A stretch of 64,000 nt of DNA. Origin: Apodemus sylvaticus. Its lineage: Eukaryota; Chordata; Mammalia; Rodentia; Muridae. The notes under the pieces are model-generated. The model worked only from the letters and a program-made list of their open reading frames with translations, ran no database searches and had not been told where the DNA came from. Shown one piece after another: positions 43,231-54,967 of this stretch (the stretch's first letter is position 1; every line of letters begins with the position of its first letter). A program made the translations under genes and the position numbers. Location of the stretch: NCBI RefSeq assembly GCF_947179515.1, contig NC_067477.1, forward strand, positions 128,952,896 to 129,016,895, written 5' to 3'.

Positions 43231-44093
43231 GGTAGGGGTGGGAGAGGTAAGGGGGAGACAATGATATTTAAATGTGGCAAGAAAAAAAACTGGAGAAGAC
43301 TGCACAGAAAAGGTATCCCGAGTGTGTTATTGCTCCCTTTCATGCTGACAAATATGTGAGGTTTTCTCTCCTTTGGCCCCACCTCACTAGAAAGAAATCA
43401 AGAAAAAAATATCTTGAAGAATAGATGTTTGCCTGACCTGTTTTCTGCCTCGTTTGGCTTGATGGATTTTGCATTTGCCCTTTGCTATTGTTTGAATCTA
43501 GCACAGCTGGTTTGGCAAGCTAAGGAACATTACCACATTGGATCCAGAGCAGTCCTGACGTGATCTCAGACAAAGCCACCCCAGAAATCTGGCAAGAGAA
43601 TGTTCTAGCTGCTCAAGGAAGCTACACGCCTGCTGAATGTGGCACTGAAGATCATCTAACACACCACTTTTCATTTGCCAGAGTCAGCTTTCATAAAACT
43701 ATGGATTTTAGACGTAGCTGTGTCTTTGGGCTCAGGCCTCTCAAGCTCAAGCTCAGGCCTCTCAAGCCTTTGTCTGCTTTCATACTCTCTCTGCGTGATT
43801 CAGCCTACCATGATATGCACTTTAGTTGGGCGCCCCTGTCTTCACAAAGCATTTCTTGTGAAGAAATGAAGCTTGAGGTATAGTTTCTAGCCCAGCATTC
43901 CCGGAAGCATTTTCACATGAGAAAACAACATAACGATCAATGAGTCTAAGCCTTCACTTCAGTCAGTTCTCTAGGTAGTTGGGATTGAACTTGCTTCTCC
44001 ATGTTTTCAAGGAAGTCTCTATGAAAATATGAGATGATTGGAACACTGTTTATAGCAGTTTCCATACCTCTCTCTCTTTCCTTTCTCTCTCCT

Positions 44094-44096
<3 letters not shown>
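43231..44096. other. Unassigned sequence
   Basis: About 870 bp. A small tandem duplication, GCTCAGGCCTCTCAAGC, occurs twice at 43728-43768. There is no recognised element, and the frames at 43560-43883 have no known relatives. Confidence 0.4.

Positions 44097-44152
<56 letters not shown>
44097..44152. repeat. (GT)28 microsatellite
   Basis: An uninterrupted GT run of about 56 bp at the tail side of an antisense SINE, preceded by a TC-rich stretch. Confidence 0.96.
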
Positions 44153-44154
<2 letters not shown>

Positions 44155-44269
44155 GTCAGAGGTCAAGCCTCAGGAGAGTCAGTTTCTTTCCTTTCACTAC
44201 AAGGGTACTCTGGATTGAAGTCAGAGTTAGCAGCAAGCTGTTTTATCCACTGAGCCATCTCACCAGCTC
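44153..44269 (-). mobile_element. tRNA-derived SINE (B2/B3/B4 group), antisense
   Basis: GTAGGTCAGAGGTCAAGCC, then TACTCTGGATTGAAGTCAG and CCACTGAGCCATCTCACCAGC form the antisense order ending in the tRNA-like head. The adjoining (GT)n grew from its tail region. Confidence 0.82.
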
Positions 44270-46519
44270 CTCCATCCTGACTTTTAAACAGTGGTCGTGC
44301 TGCATTTATTTCTGCCACAAATTGACTGACACTTGACTCTTAGCTAGACTTCAACATCATTTTGTTTCTAACACTTAATACAAATGGGTCTATTATAGGG
44401 TAGGCAGAATTATTTGTCAACTAAGAGTGCAGGTGGCTGAGTTTTGAGAGTGAATTCTATTGATCAATGTTGACAGCATTTTGGAGCTCCACACATTATC
44501 TCTGTATGTGTTCTTCACTGGTCAGGTGGGCTTCTTGTCTACCTGAAAGGATTGCTCTGGAAGCCAAACTCAGCAATACACCCACATGAAGGTTTCCTGC
44601 AGACGGCATCCCACCCTATGGCAATCAGTTGTTATTTTAGTTTCTGTTGATTTGCTATTCTATAGAAGATATAATTGGGGCCAAAATCTAGGATAAAATT
44701 TATTTTGGGCTCAAAAGCAAGTCTCCCATTCCTTTTCTGGTCTTCCCATTCAGTGATCACTTCTTATCATTCTTCTCTCAAAGTCTGCACTTGGCAAAGG
44801 ATCTGACAGGAACCACTAGTGATTTAATGGTAATTGAAACACTAGAGCTATTTATATTTTAAACATGGTTGAGGAACAATGGCTTTATTTTTAAAGGGAG
44901 ATCAAGCATCATTGAGAATACAGACTGAGTGCCCAAGGGTGGGTCACTGAAGACAACAGCTGAGAAGGCTTCCTCATTCAGCCCTACATACTCCCTTTTC
45001 TCCTACCTTCCATGGAAGTTCCATCCCACATTACAGCTATGCTGCCCCCCACGGGCCTTCTTTATGGCCAGCGAGTATCCTGTTCTTCAAGAAGTCCACC
45101 ATTTTTTTTTCATTTCAGTTCATTATTCCCCTATAACATTGTGTGCATTTGGTTTGGGAATTTCTGATCATGTTTTAATTGTGTGTGAGAAAACTGTGGG
45201 CACCTTGGAATTTTGACAAACAAGTGTATATCTGGTAAGGTACTTCTGTAATTTCACCTACACCCCCTCCAGCATCCTAGATAGGAGGGCAGCCTTTTCT
45301 AGTTCTGGGACATGGGCTTAGGAAGAGGTGACAGTGATGACAAGGGAGAAAAGGATGAATTATTCCAGCTCCCTCAGTCTCCGAAGGACAAAGTATCATT
45401 TGTGCTGATAACATGGTGCCATCAATCAGTCACAAGTGTCAGTGGTTGTTAGGATAAATGTCATGTCTAGAGCATACTGTATGACACACACATGGTACAC
45501 TTCATAATCTCAAAGCTCTGAGGAGTTTACTATTTAGTGGTAAATGTGATACACACAGACATACCCACAAATCACTCACATGCACACATACACACACCCC
45601 TCTAAAGGAGTTATAGGAATAGAAACAATTACTCTAGAAGTTTAGGGATGCATCTTAGATGGCAGGCCTGGTCGTGATGTGATTCTGAAGTATTCAAGCA
45701 GCTGGTGAAGGGAGTGGTGGGCAAAGAGCACTTCACATGGGCATCAGAAGGTGTGAAACTCAGCCTCAAATATCACCAAATCCTTTTCTCTGTGGGAAAG
45801 CTTTCAGGAAGGTGAAGATTCTGTCAAATAAAAAACAAATTTGGTGTGAACAGTCAAATGAGTTACCCCGGTAGAAAAATCTCTCCACTTTCAGAATCTG
45901 AAAATGTTTCAAACTCAACTAGAAAATCTCTTTGATGGCGGGGCAGAGCTAAAGGGGACTTTTGAAGGGACATTAAGCAGTCTGCTGGCACGACTGTCAA
46001 GTCCATACGTCACACGGGCGGATGTTCTTGTCTCGGTCATGCATTTCTTGGGTGAACTGCTGTGACCAAATGCTCTGTATGGCAAGGGGACAAGCCAAAG
46101 TTGAAAGACCTATCTGGAGAAAAGAGGCACAACTAAGGCCTGGTCCACCCCAATCAGCCAATGAGTGATGGAGAATTTAGAGAATTCTTCATCTTTCTGT
46201 ACAGCTGCAATGGGGTGGCAGATGGGTGGGCAGCTATTCCTGTGTACAGACTCTAAGACTGGCTGCACTCAGGAGCTCATTAGACTCAGATTCCATGCTT
46301 GGCAATCTGCAACTTAACAAGCTTCTCCAAGACTCTGACCCACATTTAAAGTTAAGGACAAACGGAATACTGAATGATGGATTTAATTCAGAAGCATGGT
46401 TTAAAGCAGTGAAGTTGCTACATTTAAGTTGGATAATTAATCATTTAATTACATTTAACTATTTTTCTTACTGAGAAATTGGCAATAATGAACTATGTTT
46501 TCAAAGCTCTGCTACATTT
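44270..46519. other. Unassigned sequence
   Basis: About 2.25 kb without a firmly recognised element. A short CA-rich stretch lies at 45552-45599. The segment at 46030-46150 may be diverged LTR sequence. Short open frames are not convincing. Confidence 0.4.
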
Positions 46520-46534
46520 TTCTTTCTTTCTTTT

Positions 46535-46609
<75 letters not shown>
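46520..46609. repeat. (TTTC)n microsatellite
   Basis: More than twenty tandem TTTC units with one early interruption form a pure polypyrimidine run of about 90 bp. Confidence 0.96.
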
Positions 46610-46770
46610 GTGTTTGTATGTGTGTGTGCGTGTGTGTACTAAAATGCACATGTGGAGGTCAGAGGACAACTTGTGAGAATCATTTCTCTCCTAGCCTGTC
46701 TCAGTAATCAAATTCAGGTAGCAAGACTTGGAGCCAGGCAACTTTACCCACTGAGCTGTTTCTCAGGCCC
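46610..46770 (-). mobile_element. tRNA-derived SINE (B2/B3/B4 group), antisense
   Basis: GGAGGTCAGAGGACAACTTGTG, ATCATTTCTCTCCTAGC and CCCACTGAGCTGTTTCTCAGGCC are in antisense order. The structure parallels the SINE at 44153-44269. The (TTTC)n and TG-rich sequence adjoin its tail. Confidence 0.82.
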
Positions 46771-47879
46771 GGTTCTGCTTCTTAACTTTTGTATATAGCC
46801 TTTGTGAGGATAAAAAGATGCTAGTGGAAATGTTCTGATGGGAAATGGGAGAATAATTTAAGCACCAAGTCATTATGATAATGGGATGAGCATCGAGTAT
46901 AGTTTTAATAACTTGCAATCGGTTGTTCCCAGGAATGCCATTTCTGCATGCACTGAGGGAAAAAAGGTTGGTATTCTCAACTGTGCAGGCTTCTGACATT
47001 TTGTGACTCTTTGATTAGAATTCAAATTCAGGTGGTTTAATGATGTAGAAAGTCTGCACTCTTGGCATAAGATCGTATGTAAATCCAAGGCTTATCTAGA
47101 TGGGAGATAGATATATTTGGGGCCATGATTTATCCAGGATGCACAGTAATGGCTAACCCTGCAATAGCATAATTAGATAAGTGTCTTTGGGGTAATAGAT
47201 TCTGTTGCTTTGGCTTTTGTTTTTCATGTTAATTTACAAACAATGTAATTTTCTCATGAGAAGGGAAGGGAAGGAAAAGAAAGGCAGCTACTAACCCTGT
47301 TAGGCATTCTGCTGACTGACCGCCTGACGATAACCTTTTTCCTGACTGTGCCTGCAGTGTGAGTCTGTCCAGCTTGCATCCATCTGTCTATGGCCCCGGC
47401 TCCTCCCTTGCTCTTGCCTTGTATGCATTCCCACTAAGCTTCGTGATGACAGTGTCTTGGCTGCAACGGGGAATAAGCCTCATGCTCTTTAGGAGCCTGA
47501 CATGAAGCCATAGCTTTGAAAAGCAATGGAAGCCTGAAATGAATTGTCTGCCCTCACCTGTCCTAGGGAAGCTGGATTGAGATGAAAACAGAACAGCTGG
47601 AGCTAAGCAGTTTTCTTGTGTGAGGAACAGAGCTCTGTTGTAAAAATCCTAGGGCTCTGGCTTGTACCATCAAGTAAGTGAATGACTTGGTCATGTTTTG
47701 TGCCTCAGAAGTCATCCAAGAGATAAGTAGCACAAGTGCTGGAGGACCAAACTCTATTCAAATCATTAGGCATTTTAGAGCACATTATAGGAGTAAGGTT
47801 CTGGCATTAATACTAGGGGCCCCAGATCAGAGAAGCAATAGCCACAGCAGTCCCAAAGAGTCAACAACGCCAATGCCTA
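46771..47879. other. Unassigned sequence
   Basis: About 1.1 kb. No recognised element or coding signature. Confidence 0.45.
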
Positions 47880-48180
47880 TAATGATGCACAAGAGTGGTA
47901 TATCTATACAGTGGAATATTATTCAGCAATGAAAAATTAAAAAGTACTTGGATATGCCACTACAGGAATGAACCTAAAACGTGTTCTGCCGAGAGAAAGA
48001 AGCTGAACTCAGAAGGTATTCATTATTCCATTATGCCATGGCCTGGGTTGGGGTGTGGGGAGTGAGAACCTGATAAGAAGACGTATTCATAGCAGTGATG
48101 GCTGCAACACACTGTGAATGTACTTGAAGCCACTGGACTTTATCTTAAATGAAAGAACGCTACCATGAAAGCAGAAAGAA
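47880..48180 (+). mobile_element. Ancient mammalian L1 (L1M) 3' end, sense
   Basis: GTGGTATATCTATACAGTGG, AATATTATTCAGCAATGAAAA and GAGAGAAAGAAGCTGAACTC are followed by a G-rich stretch and AACACACTGTGAATGTACTTGAAG then CCACTGGAC. These are the ORF2 end and 3' UTR phrases of old mammalian L1 in the correct order. It is highly diverged. Confidence 0.82.
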
Positions 48181-49051
48181 TTTGTTGTTAGGGGTGGTTT
48201 GCCCCTTGGGCTCTTGAGTGCAATATAGCAGTGGGTGACTTGAAGCCTTCGGGAAGGAATGCCTAGGTAGATGTTTCTAGAGTCCTTCCTCTTCCTACTT
48301 GGAAATTGAATTTCCCAAAGACTGGTTTGTGCTGTTGTTGGAGCCAGTCACTTATTTCAGGGAACATTCTTGGCTAACAGCAGAAAAATCTGCTTTTGTC
48401 AATAAAGGTAAATCTTTATAGCAACTGGGGAGTTGATGTGATGCAGGGATTTTTATTTTTTTATTTTTTTAGTCCCTTTCCCTGGGTTGTTTACGGGGTG
48501 AATTATTCCCTGCAAAGGTGAAGTCACTTCCTTAATTTTACCTCCTGAGATTTTGTGACTGTCCCAATTTCATGATTCTTCTCTACAGAGCAGGAAGTCT
48601 GTCCTCAGAGAGCAAATAGAATTTAATGACTCTTTACCCAAGATTCCACTAAGTAAAAACTTGGCAAAACACTCCATCAGAGGATAACTAATTATCTCAA
48701 AGTGAATGTGCTCCCAGAGTCCTCCAGGACTAAAACACTCATCTGGAACACAGACACCCGAGAGGAAATCCCCAATCCCTGCCGGGCTCGCATTATTCAG
48801 CTTGATTTTTTAACACTGTGGAAGAAACACATCTAATCCCTATATGTATGGCTTATTTTCTGGTCCCAAGGTGGGTGATTATATTATACTAGAATTTGCT
48901 TTTTCTCTTGAGGTGTTTTTAAGGATGTCTAATTTCTGGTCTGTTTCTCTTGACTAGGAAAAAGTATCTAATATTTACTGGAGGTAAAGTTAGGGGCAGA
49001 GCTCAGGGGGAGGATGAATCACACACCTGAGAGGCTTCCACTTGTTTCTTC
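48181..49051. other. Unassigned sequence
   Basis: About 870 bp. Nothing recognised. Confidence 0.45.
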
Positions 49052-50205
49052 CTTTTTTAAAAAAAAATTGAATAGATTCTTCATTTACATTTCAAATGTT
49101 ATACCCTTTCCTGTTTCCTCCCTCCCCGAAAAATCTCCAACCCATCCTCCCACCCCCTGCCTCCAAGAATATGCTCCTCCACTCAACCCACTTCCAGGAC
49201 CCCCACTTGATTTCCCCACACTGGGGTCTCTATTGAGCCTCCACAGGACCAAGGACCTCTCCTCCCACTGATGCCCTACAAGGCATTCCTCTGCCACTTT
49301 TTTGGCTGGAACTATGTGTACCACTTGGTTGATGGCTTAGTCCCTGGAGCCCTGGGGTGTCTTGTTGGCCCACATAGTGTTCTTCCCATGGGGCTGTAAA
49401 TGCCCCCCGCCCCCAGCTCCTCCAGTCTGCCCTCCAACTCCTCCATTGTGAACCCCACAGTGGTTGGCTGCTAGTATCTGCCTCTGTATCTATAAGGTTC
49501 TGGCAGAGCCCCTCTAAAAGGTAATCATACCAGGCTCCTTTTGGTACACACTTCTTGTCATCCATAGTAGTTTTGAGGTTTGGTGACTGTTTATAGGATA
49601 AATCCCTAGGTAGGACAGACTCTGAGCGGCCTTTCCTTTAGTCTCTGCTCCACACTTTGTCTCCATAGTTGTTCCTGTGAGTATTTTGTTCCCTTTGTCT
49701 GAGGAACCAAAGCACCCCCACTTTGGTTTTCCTTCTTCTTAACCTTCCTGTGGTCTGTGAATTGTAACTTGTTTATTTTGAGCTTTTGGGCTAACATCTA
49801 CTTATCAGTGAGTGCATACCCTGTGTGTTCCTTTGTAATTGGGTTACATCACTCAGGATGTCACTTTCTAGTTCCATCCATTTGCCTAAGAATTCCATGA
49901 ATTCATTGTTTTTAATAGCTGAATAGTACTCCATTATGTATATATACCACAATTTCTTTATCCATTCCTCTGTTGAAGGACATCTGGGTTCTTTCCAGCT
50001 TCTGGCTATTATAAATAAGGCAGCTATGAACATAGTGGAGCATGTCTCATTATTACATGTTGGAGCATCTTCTGGGTATATGCCCAGGAGTGGTATAGCT
50101 GGGTCCTCAGGTAGTACTATGTCCAATTTTCTGAGGAACCACCAAATTGATTTCCACAGTAGTTTTACCAGCTTGCAATCCCACCAACAATGGAGAAGTG
50201 TTTCT
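49052..50205 (-). mobile_element. L1 3' end with long 3' UTR, 5'-truncated
   Basis: A T/A-rich tail is followed by a long (about 700 bp) 3' UTR with the C-rich (antisense G-rich) region, the ORF2 stop at 49791 and about 410 bp of ORF2. The 3' UTR is the same type as that in sense at 20490-20982. The L1 match stops near 50205 within ORF2. Confidence 0.92.
49791..50205 (-). pseudogene. L1 ORF2 C-terminal fragment
   Basis: The frame encodes the end of ORF2, with HCWWDCKLVKLLWKSIW, LPEDPAIPLLGIYPEDAP and LWYIYIMEYYSAI, and ends in SLISRC and a stop. The open frame continues upstream to 50246 into non-L1 sequence, giving a chance chimeric N-terminus. It is non-functional. Confidence 0.9.
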
Positions 50206-50760
50206 AAAGGTAAGAGAAGTAAGGTGCTGATTGGTTCTTTCTGCAACTTAAATAAACCTCCAGATCTCAGGTGGCCAAGGGTTTGTTGATACCATATCTA
50301 AGATGGTACAAAATGTAATTTCTGAAGGACTTTTTTTTAAACTGTAACTTTTTTTTAGACGTGCAGTATAGATACTTTATTAAACTCAGGGTTCCTCTAA
50401 ATTTAGCAATCTTCCTTTCTTTGTGGATTCTAGTTATTGTAGCTGCTTCAGATCCTTTGTCTCTTAAAGGCAGTTGCTCATAGAACCCAGTCTCTGTCCA
50501 GTTCTTCCCAAGTTTCTCTATCCTGCAGTCTTCTGGGAGCATGACAGGGAGCTCTCCAGCAGGAGGAGGGCTGTGCCTTTACCTATCCCATCCCACCATG
50601 TGCGCTGTGTAGATGCATCATCCCCCTGGCAATTGGTTATTTATACTGGGGTCCCCAAACTGCTGGCTGGTGGGGCTGGAAGACAAGGGTTTCTGTTCTA
50701 TTTGTAGCTGTTAGTTCTGCATAGTGGCAAGAGTTTTTCAGGGGACTTCAGTACACTATG
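50206..50760 (-). other. Unidentified segment with poly(A) signal and A run on the minus strand
   Basis: On the minus strand, GAGTTTAATAAAGTATCTATAC is followed about 20 bases later by a run of eight As (50349-50356), which resembles the 3' end of a retroposed transcript. A frame of 91 codons (50267-50542) runs across it and continues past the A run. I do not recognise the upstream sequence. It could be a processed pseudogene 3' UTR, an LTR, or chance. Confidence 0.3.
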
Positions 50761-50764
50761 GTCA

Positions 50765-50880
50765 TGGAGGATGTGTAGCATAGAGGTTAGGACTGGAAGA
50801 TCTGGGGTCAGGGGATCTATATTTTCAGTCACTAGCTCTGTGATCTTAGTGTAGTTTCCATCTTACTGCCTGGTTCTTTT
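50765..50880 (+). mobile_element. MIR SINE, sense
   Basis: GTAGCATAGAGGTTAGGACTG, GGGGTCAGGGGATCTA and CACTAGCTCTGTGATCTTAG keep the MIR order (head, core with the CTAGCTGTGTGACCTTGG-like motif). MIR is an ancient mammalian tRNA-derived SINE. Confidence 0.75.
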
Positions 50881-52469
50881 TCAAATTGCTTATAACATCA
50901 GGGTGTGTCTTTCATGGTGAGAACTCAAAATGATCCCAGATCTCCCCAGGAGGAAGTTCCTTCTTTGGACTGGACCTGGCTCTCTTGCATCTGCTTCTTT
51001 GTGGAGTCTTAGCCCCTCACAATGGATTTTTAAGAGTTCTCTTCCTTGAGAAATTGGGGCTCAGAGGTCTGAATGCCACCCAGTTTGTTGGGTTGCAGAA
51101 AGACCAGCTACTCAAAGAGGTTCTGCTATTCCTTCCTGCTTCACTGTGAAGAGTATTCTCTTATTGTTCCATTCAGGGTCAGCAAACAGGAAAGCAAGAG
51201 TATAGAATGTTTGCTATGTGCTTTGATGATAACTAATATATTTTTATTTATTACATTTGTTTCAATTTATTGACTGTCTAAGGATCATTGAGATGCAAAA
51301 TTATACCTTTGGTGCCTACTAAGAAGCAAAGAGCCAAGAATGGTTCTATTGATAAACAATACTTAGGGTAAAAACCTACAGAGGAAAGATTTATAATAAG
51401 GATAGAGATGGGTTCAATTGATTGAGAGACAATGCTTAGAATTCTGGACAATTTGATGAAGGCTGACTCCATAGTATAGCAAAAGCACCAGGTTGTTAGA
51501 CAGCCTGCACTCCAGCCTTTGGAGTGAACAGGTGTCATTCTTTGAATGACCTTTCTTTGAAGAAAAAATTAGGCGTGTTTAACAATTCTGGTTTTTCTAG
51601 TGCTTTCTGTAATCTGCAACTTCTACAAAAGTGAATGTATCAGTCGGTTACTATGAAGAGGGTGGTGTGGGATGGTGCGGTTCGGATGCCTCTTGGCTTT
51701 GTGCAAGCTTCCATGAGAACCTACTGGATTTCAGTTCCCTTTCACTGCACAGCCTTCATCCCTGCTGAGTACCGTGATGACTAACATGTGACACAGTTCA
51801 TGTGATTGGCTGTTCTCTTGAGTATATATATACTGGAATAGACAGCTGACCTGCTCCTTTTCATCTCCTAAGCTATATTAAAAATAAAAGAAGGTAACAA
51901 ATGTGTCATAGTCTACAGGAGACTGATCTAATCTGGTGACCCAGAGTAGATGTTAGGAAACTGGCCTTTAAAAAGTAATAGTACAGTATTGAAGTTTGGT
52001 TGTTAGTTATTTTTAAAAGCAGTTCTTAATATTTAAAAAATATGGACTAAGACTATATCAGATTTTAACCACTATTATAGGACATTGATTTTTTTCCGCT
52101 GAGAAGGATTTTCCCAGTATGAACGAATGACAGCATTGGCGATTATTTATTCTCTGGAGTGAAATAAAATGTGATAAAGACAGGATGAATTATGGACGGT
52201 GCTCCAGGGCCTTGTGAAGATTTTCTAGTCCTAAGTGAAAGGCAAAGAAAGGACATAGAAGGAATTAAAAATACATACCCATTAAAATGTTCAGAGAAAT
52301 ATTACCTCCCATCTAATGGTCTGAGAAAGACCTTCCCAGAGTCATTGAGAAGTTGAGGTTCAGTTAGCACTTTCAGTGGGGAGAAAAGTAGACAGGGCTG
52401 TCCGAACTGCAGGGGGGTTCCATGCTGCTTGACTTCAGGCAAATATGGAAAGGGACCTAAACACTTTAA
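50881..52469. other. Unassigned sequence
   Basis: About 1.6 kb with no recognised element. Open frames of 66 and 86 codons at 51073-51538 show no family match. Confidence 0.4.
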
Positions 52470-52669
52470 AAATTATTTCTTTAATTTTTATTGACATGTT
52501 TGCACTTTGACCCACTGGTGGGAGCCAGAACTGATCACTGGATCTGCTAGAGATGGAGTTACATGCAGTTGTAAGCTCTCACACACCAGAGGGGAGTGCT
52601 AGGAACTGAGCTCTGGTCCTCTGCAGGAGTATCAAGTGCTCTTAACAGCCCAGCCACTTCTCCCAGCCT
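52470..52669 (-). mobile_element. B3-type SINE, antisense
   Basis: T-rich antisense tail, then CCACTGGTGGGAGCCAGAAC, GGAGTTACATGCAGTTGTAAGC, CTCTGGTCCTCTGCAGGAG and CAGCCCAGCCACTTCTCCCAGC. The order is that of an antisense B3. Confidence 0.85.
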
Positions 52670-53149
52670 TGATGTGATTATTGTTATTAGTAAACAGGAA
52701 TGATAAACTGAATATTTTGATTGTTTGGAGAAAGGAGAATGCTAAGGTTTTGGGTATACTGAGTGTGGCTCAGGAGAAGGACGCTCCTATTAAATAACCA
52801 GGGCATGGCAGAGTGGGCCACCTGCCTAAGGGATTTTGGCATTCATTTTGTTTAAACTGTAATGACACTCTGACTTTTACAAGTACATCTATTTGAAACC
52901 TTTAATATATGGTAGAGAAAGGAAGAGATGCAACTTTTACTTCATTCAATATATGTTAAGATTCATGCAAAGATGGTAAGGCTAAAGAGATTAATCTAAG
53001 GGCAAAGTAAGAATGGTTTTGGATACAACACATGTGTTAGGATGACCACTGTGAGTTCTTTAAAGATTAAGTGTAAGTCTGCTGAGCATAGAATAGTGGC
53101 CTAATAACTAGAATCTGAGAACAGTTTCTATCTCTAAGCATTGCCGTTG
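52670..53149. other. Unassigned sequence
   Basis: About 480 bp. Nothing recognised. Confidence 0.45.
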
Positions 53150-53199
53150 TTACCACCACCATCATCACTACCACCACCACCACCATCATCGTCATCCAT
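53150..53199. repeat. (ACC)n/(ATC)n trinucleotide repeat
   Basis: ACCACCACCATCATCACTACC followed by CACCACCACCACCATCATCG is read directly. The minus strand gives a Val/Met-rich frame by chance. Confidence 0.92.
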
Positions 53200-53295
53200 A
53201 GTGAGGTTACCATTCCAAAGCCATAAGCATCAGTTATTAAGTGACACAATGCTATTTAAACTTTTTTAATGTTATAAGACGCTATTTGTATTACT

Positions 53296-53590
53296 TGCCT
53301 CATTGCCATAACCAAATATCTGACAAGAAGTAACTCAAGGGTAAAAGGTTTATTTTAGCTTACAGTTTAAGAAGTGATACAACCCTTTATGGTAGGAAGT
53401 CATAGTATTGGGAATGTGAAGCAACTGGTTGCATTGTGTCCAGGTGAAAGCAAACAGGAAGTGAACTGGATTACAAACCATCAAGGCTTGTTCCTAGAGA
53501 GTCACTTCCTCTGACAACACTACCTCCTCGAGGTGTCAAAACTTCCCAAAACAGCACTACCACTGAGCCAAGTGCTCAGAGGTTAAACAG
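53296..53590 (-). mobile_element. Probable antisense MaLR-like LTR fragment
   Basis: CTCATTGCCATAACCAAATATCTGAC, GTTTATTTTAGCTTACAGTTT, GTCACTTCCTCTGACAACAC and CACTACCACTGAGCC form a familiar antisense rodent LTR pattern. It begins like the reversed 3' end of MaLR LTRs. It lies just before a sense MaLR-type LTR. Family name and limits are tentative. Confidence 0.5.
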
Positions 53591-53653
53591 ATGGCTTTGG
53601 CCACATGGTAAGTAAAATTGGAGCCATGTTTTAAATCCACTTTTGTTTGTTTG

Positions 53654-53658
53654 CTAGG
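53654..53658. repeat. Target-site duplication of the MaLR-type LTR, left
   Basis: CTAGG directly precedes the TG of the LTR; CCAGG directly follows its CA. Four of five bases match, and the 5-bp size is that expected for this class. Confidence 0.6.
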
Positions 53659-54054
53659 TGTACTGGCTGGTTTTCTGTGTCAGCTTGACACAGGCTGGAA
53701 TTATCACAGATAAAGGAGCTTCAGTCGGGGAAGTGCCTCCATGAGATCCAGCTCTGGGGCATTTTCTCAATTAGGGACCAAGGGGGCATAGCCCCTTGTG
53801 GATGGTGCCATCCCTGGGCTGGTAGTCTTGGGTTCTATAAGAGAGCAGGCTGAGCAAGCCAGGGGAAGCAAGCCAGTAAGGAACATCCCTCTATGGCCTC
53901 TGCATCAGCTTCTACTTCCTGACCTGCTTGAGTTCCAATCCTGACTTCCTTTGGTGATGAACAGCAATGTGGAAGTGTAAGCTAAATAAACCCTTTCCTC
54001 CTCAACTTGCTTCATGGTCATGTTTGTGCAGGAATAGAATCCATGACTAAGACA
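53659..54054 (+). mobile_element. Solo LTR of MaLR type, complete
   Basis: The 396-bp element starts TGTACTGGCTGG and ends ACTAAGACA, so it has TG...CA ends. Internal landmarks are CAGCTTGACACAGGCTGG, GGTGCCATCCCTGGGCTGG, TGGGTTCTATAAGAGAGCAGG (TATA-like) and AGCTAAATAAACCCTTTCC (polyadenylation signal). This is a common rodent LTR in the MaLR/ORR1-like group. Length, ends and the 5-bp near-duplication CTAGG/CCAGG all agree. No internal region or second LTR is nearby. Confidence 0.82.
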
Positions 54055-54059
54055 CCAGG

Positions 54060-54967
54060 CTTATTTCATATTACTTTTAACGTCTTAGAGTCCTGGAAAG
54101 TTAGAATCAATCTCTCTAGGGCAACTAGGATGAAAGTCAGATCTAAGCTTAGATGAACAATGGAGTATACATCAGTAATTTTTGGTTCTAGCATTTGCTT
54201 CTCCTTTATTCAAAACATATTCCCTCATTGTCCATTGGGGGAACTTTCCATCCCTTCATCAGCTATATTCGTTTCAGGTGTGGTGTTGGTAACATGCTTG
54301 ATTTTAGGGATGGAACATGAGACCTGGGTGGGGCCCAGTTAAATAGCCTTTTTCCCTGAATCAAAGAGTGTAAGTAAAAGATGGGTATCTGATGCAGGGT
54401 CAGGAGAGCCATCTGTGCTATCTCGAATAGTGTTAGGGTGAAAGCCCCTCAGAGATAGAGCCAGTGGAGAACAGGACAGAATGTAGAGGGAGGGAGATAA
54501 ACTAGTCCTAACTATCAACTCAAAGCTACACATGAAATTAGAATCATGAACTTTCTAATCACCTTGGATTAAATTTCTGTCACTTATGAAGAGGTGTTAT
54601 AAGTTAAGTCTGATTTGTAAGTTGACTAAAAACCATTGGTCTCTTCCCCGCTGTCCCCCAGAAAACCCCATTTACTTTTGCTGTGATGCCCCATATATGC
54701 AGGCCCCTTTCCTGTAACTCCACATGCCATTGTTTTGTTTTTTTCCAGTTTAAAAGTATAGTACCCAAAGGACTTCTCTTCTTAACCAATAGAAGCAGAT
54801 CTTTCCTTCTCATCTTTCCTTTTTCTTTTGGGTTGACAGGTTTCAGTGTAAACTTCAGATGCCATTGAAAACATATCTTACACACTCTTAGGACTACACT
54901 CAACTTTACATGGTAGAAGAACTGTGTCTTAGGCAAAGTGACTGCAGGGAGTTGCATTTTTTCCTCC
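54060..54967. other. Unassigned, with a 121-codon minus-strand frame
   Basis: A minus-strand frame at 54604-54969 encodes a basic protein rich in Lys, Arg and Leu (it contains KEKGKMRRKDLLLLVKKRS). I do not recognise it. No start context, splice site or poly(A) evidence supports expression. The rest is unassigned. Confidence 0.35.

Noticed and set aside
42957..43382. A His/Thr-rich 141-codon frame
   Set aside because: It is the translation of a complex TG repeat with random flanks.
46479..46707. Phe/Leu/Ser-rich frames
   Set aside because: They are translations of (TTTC)n, and the same holds for 62615-62833.
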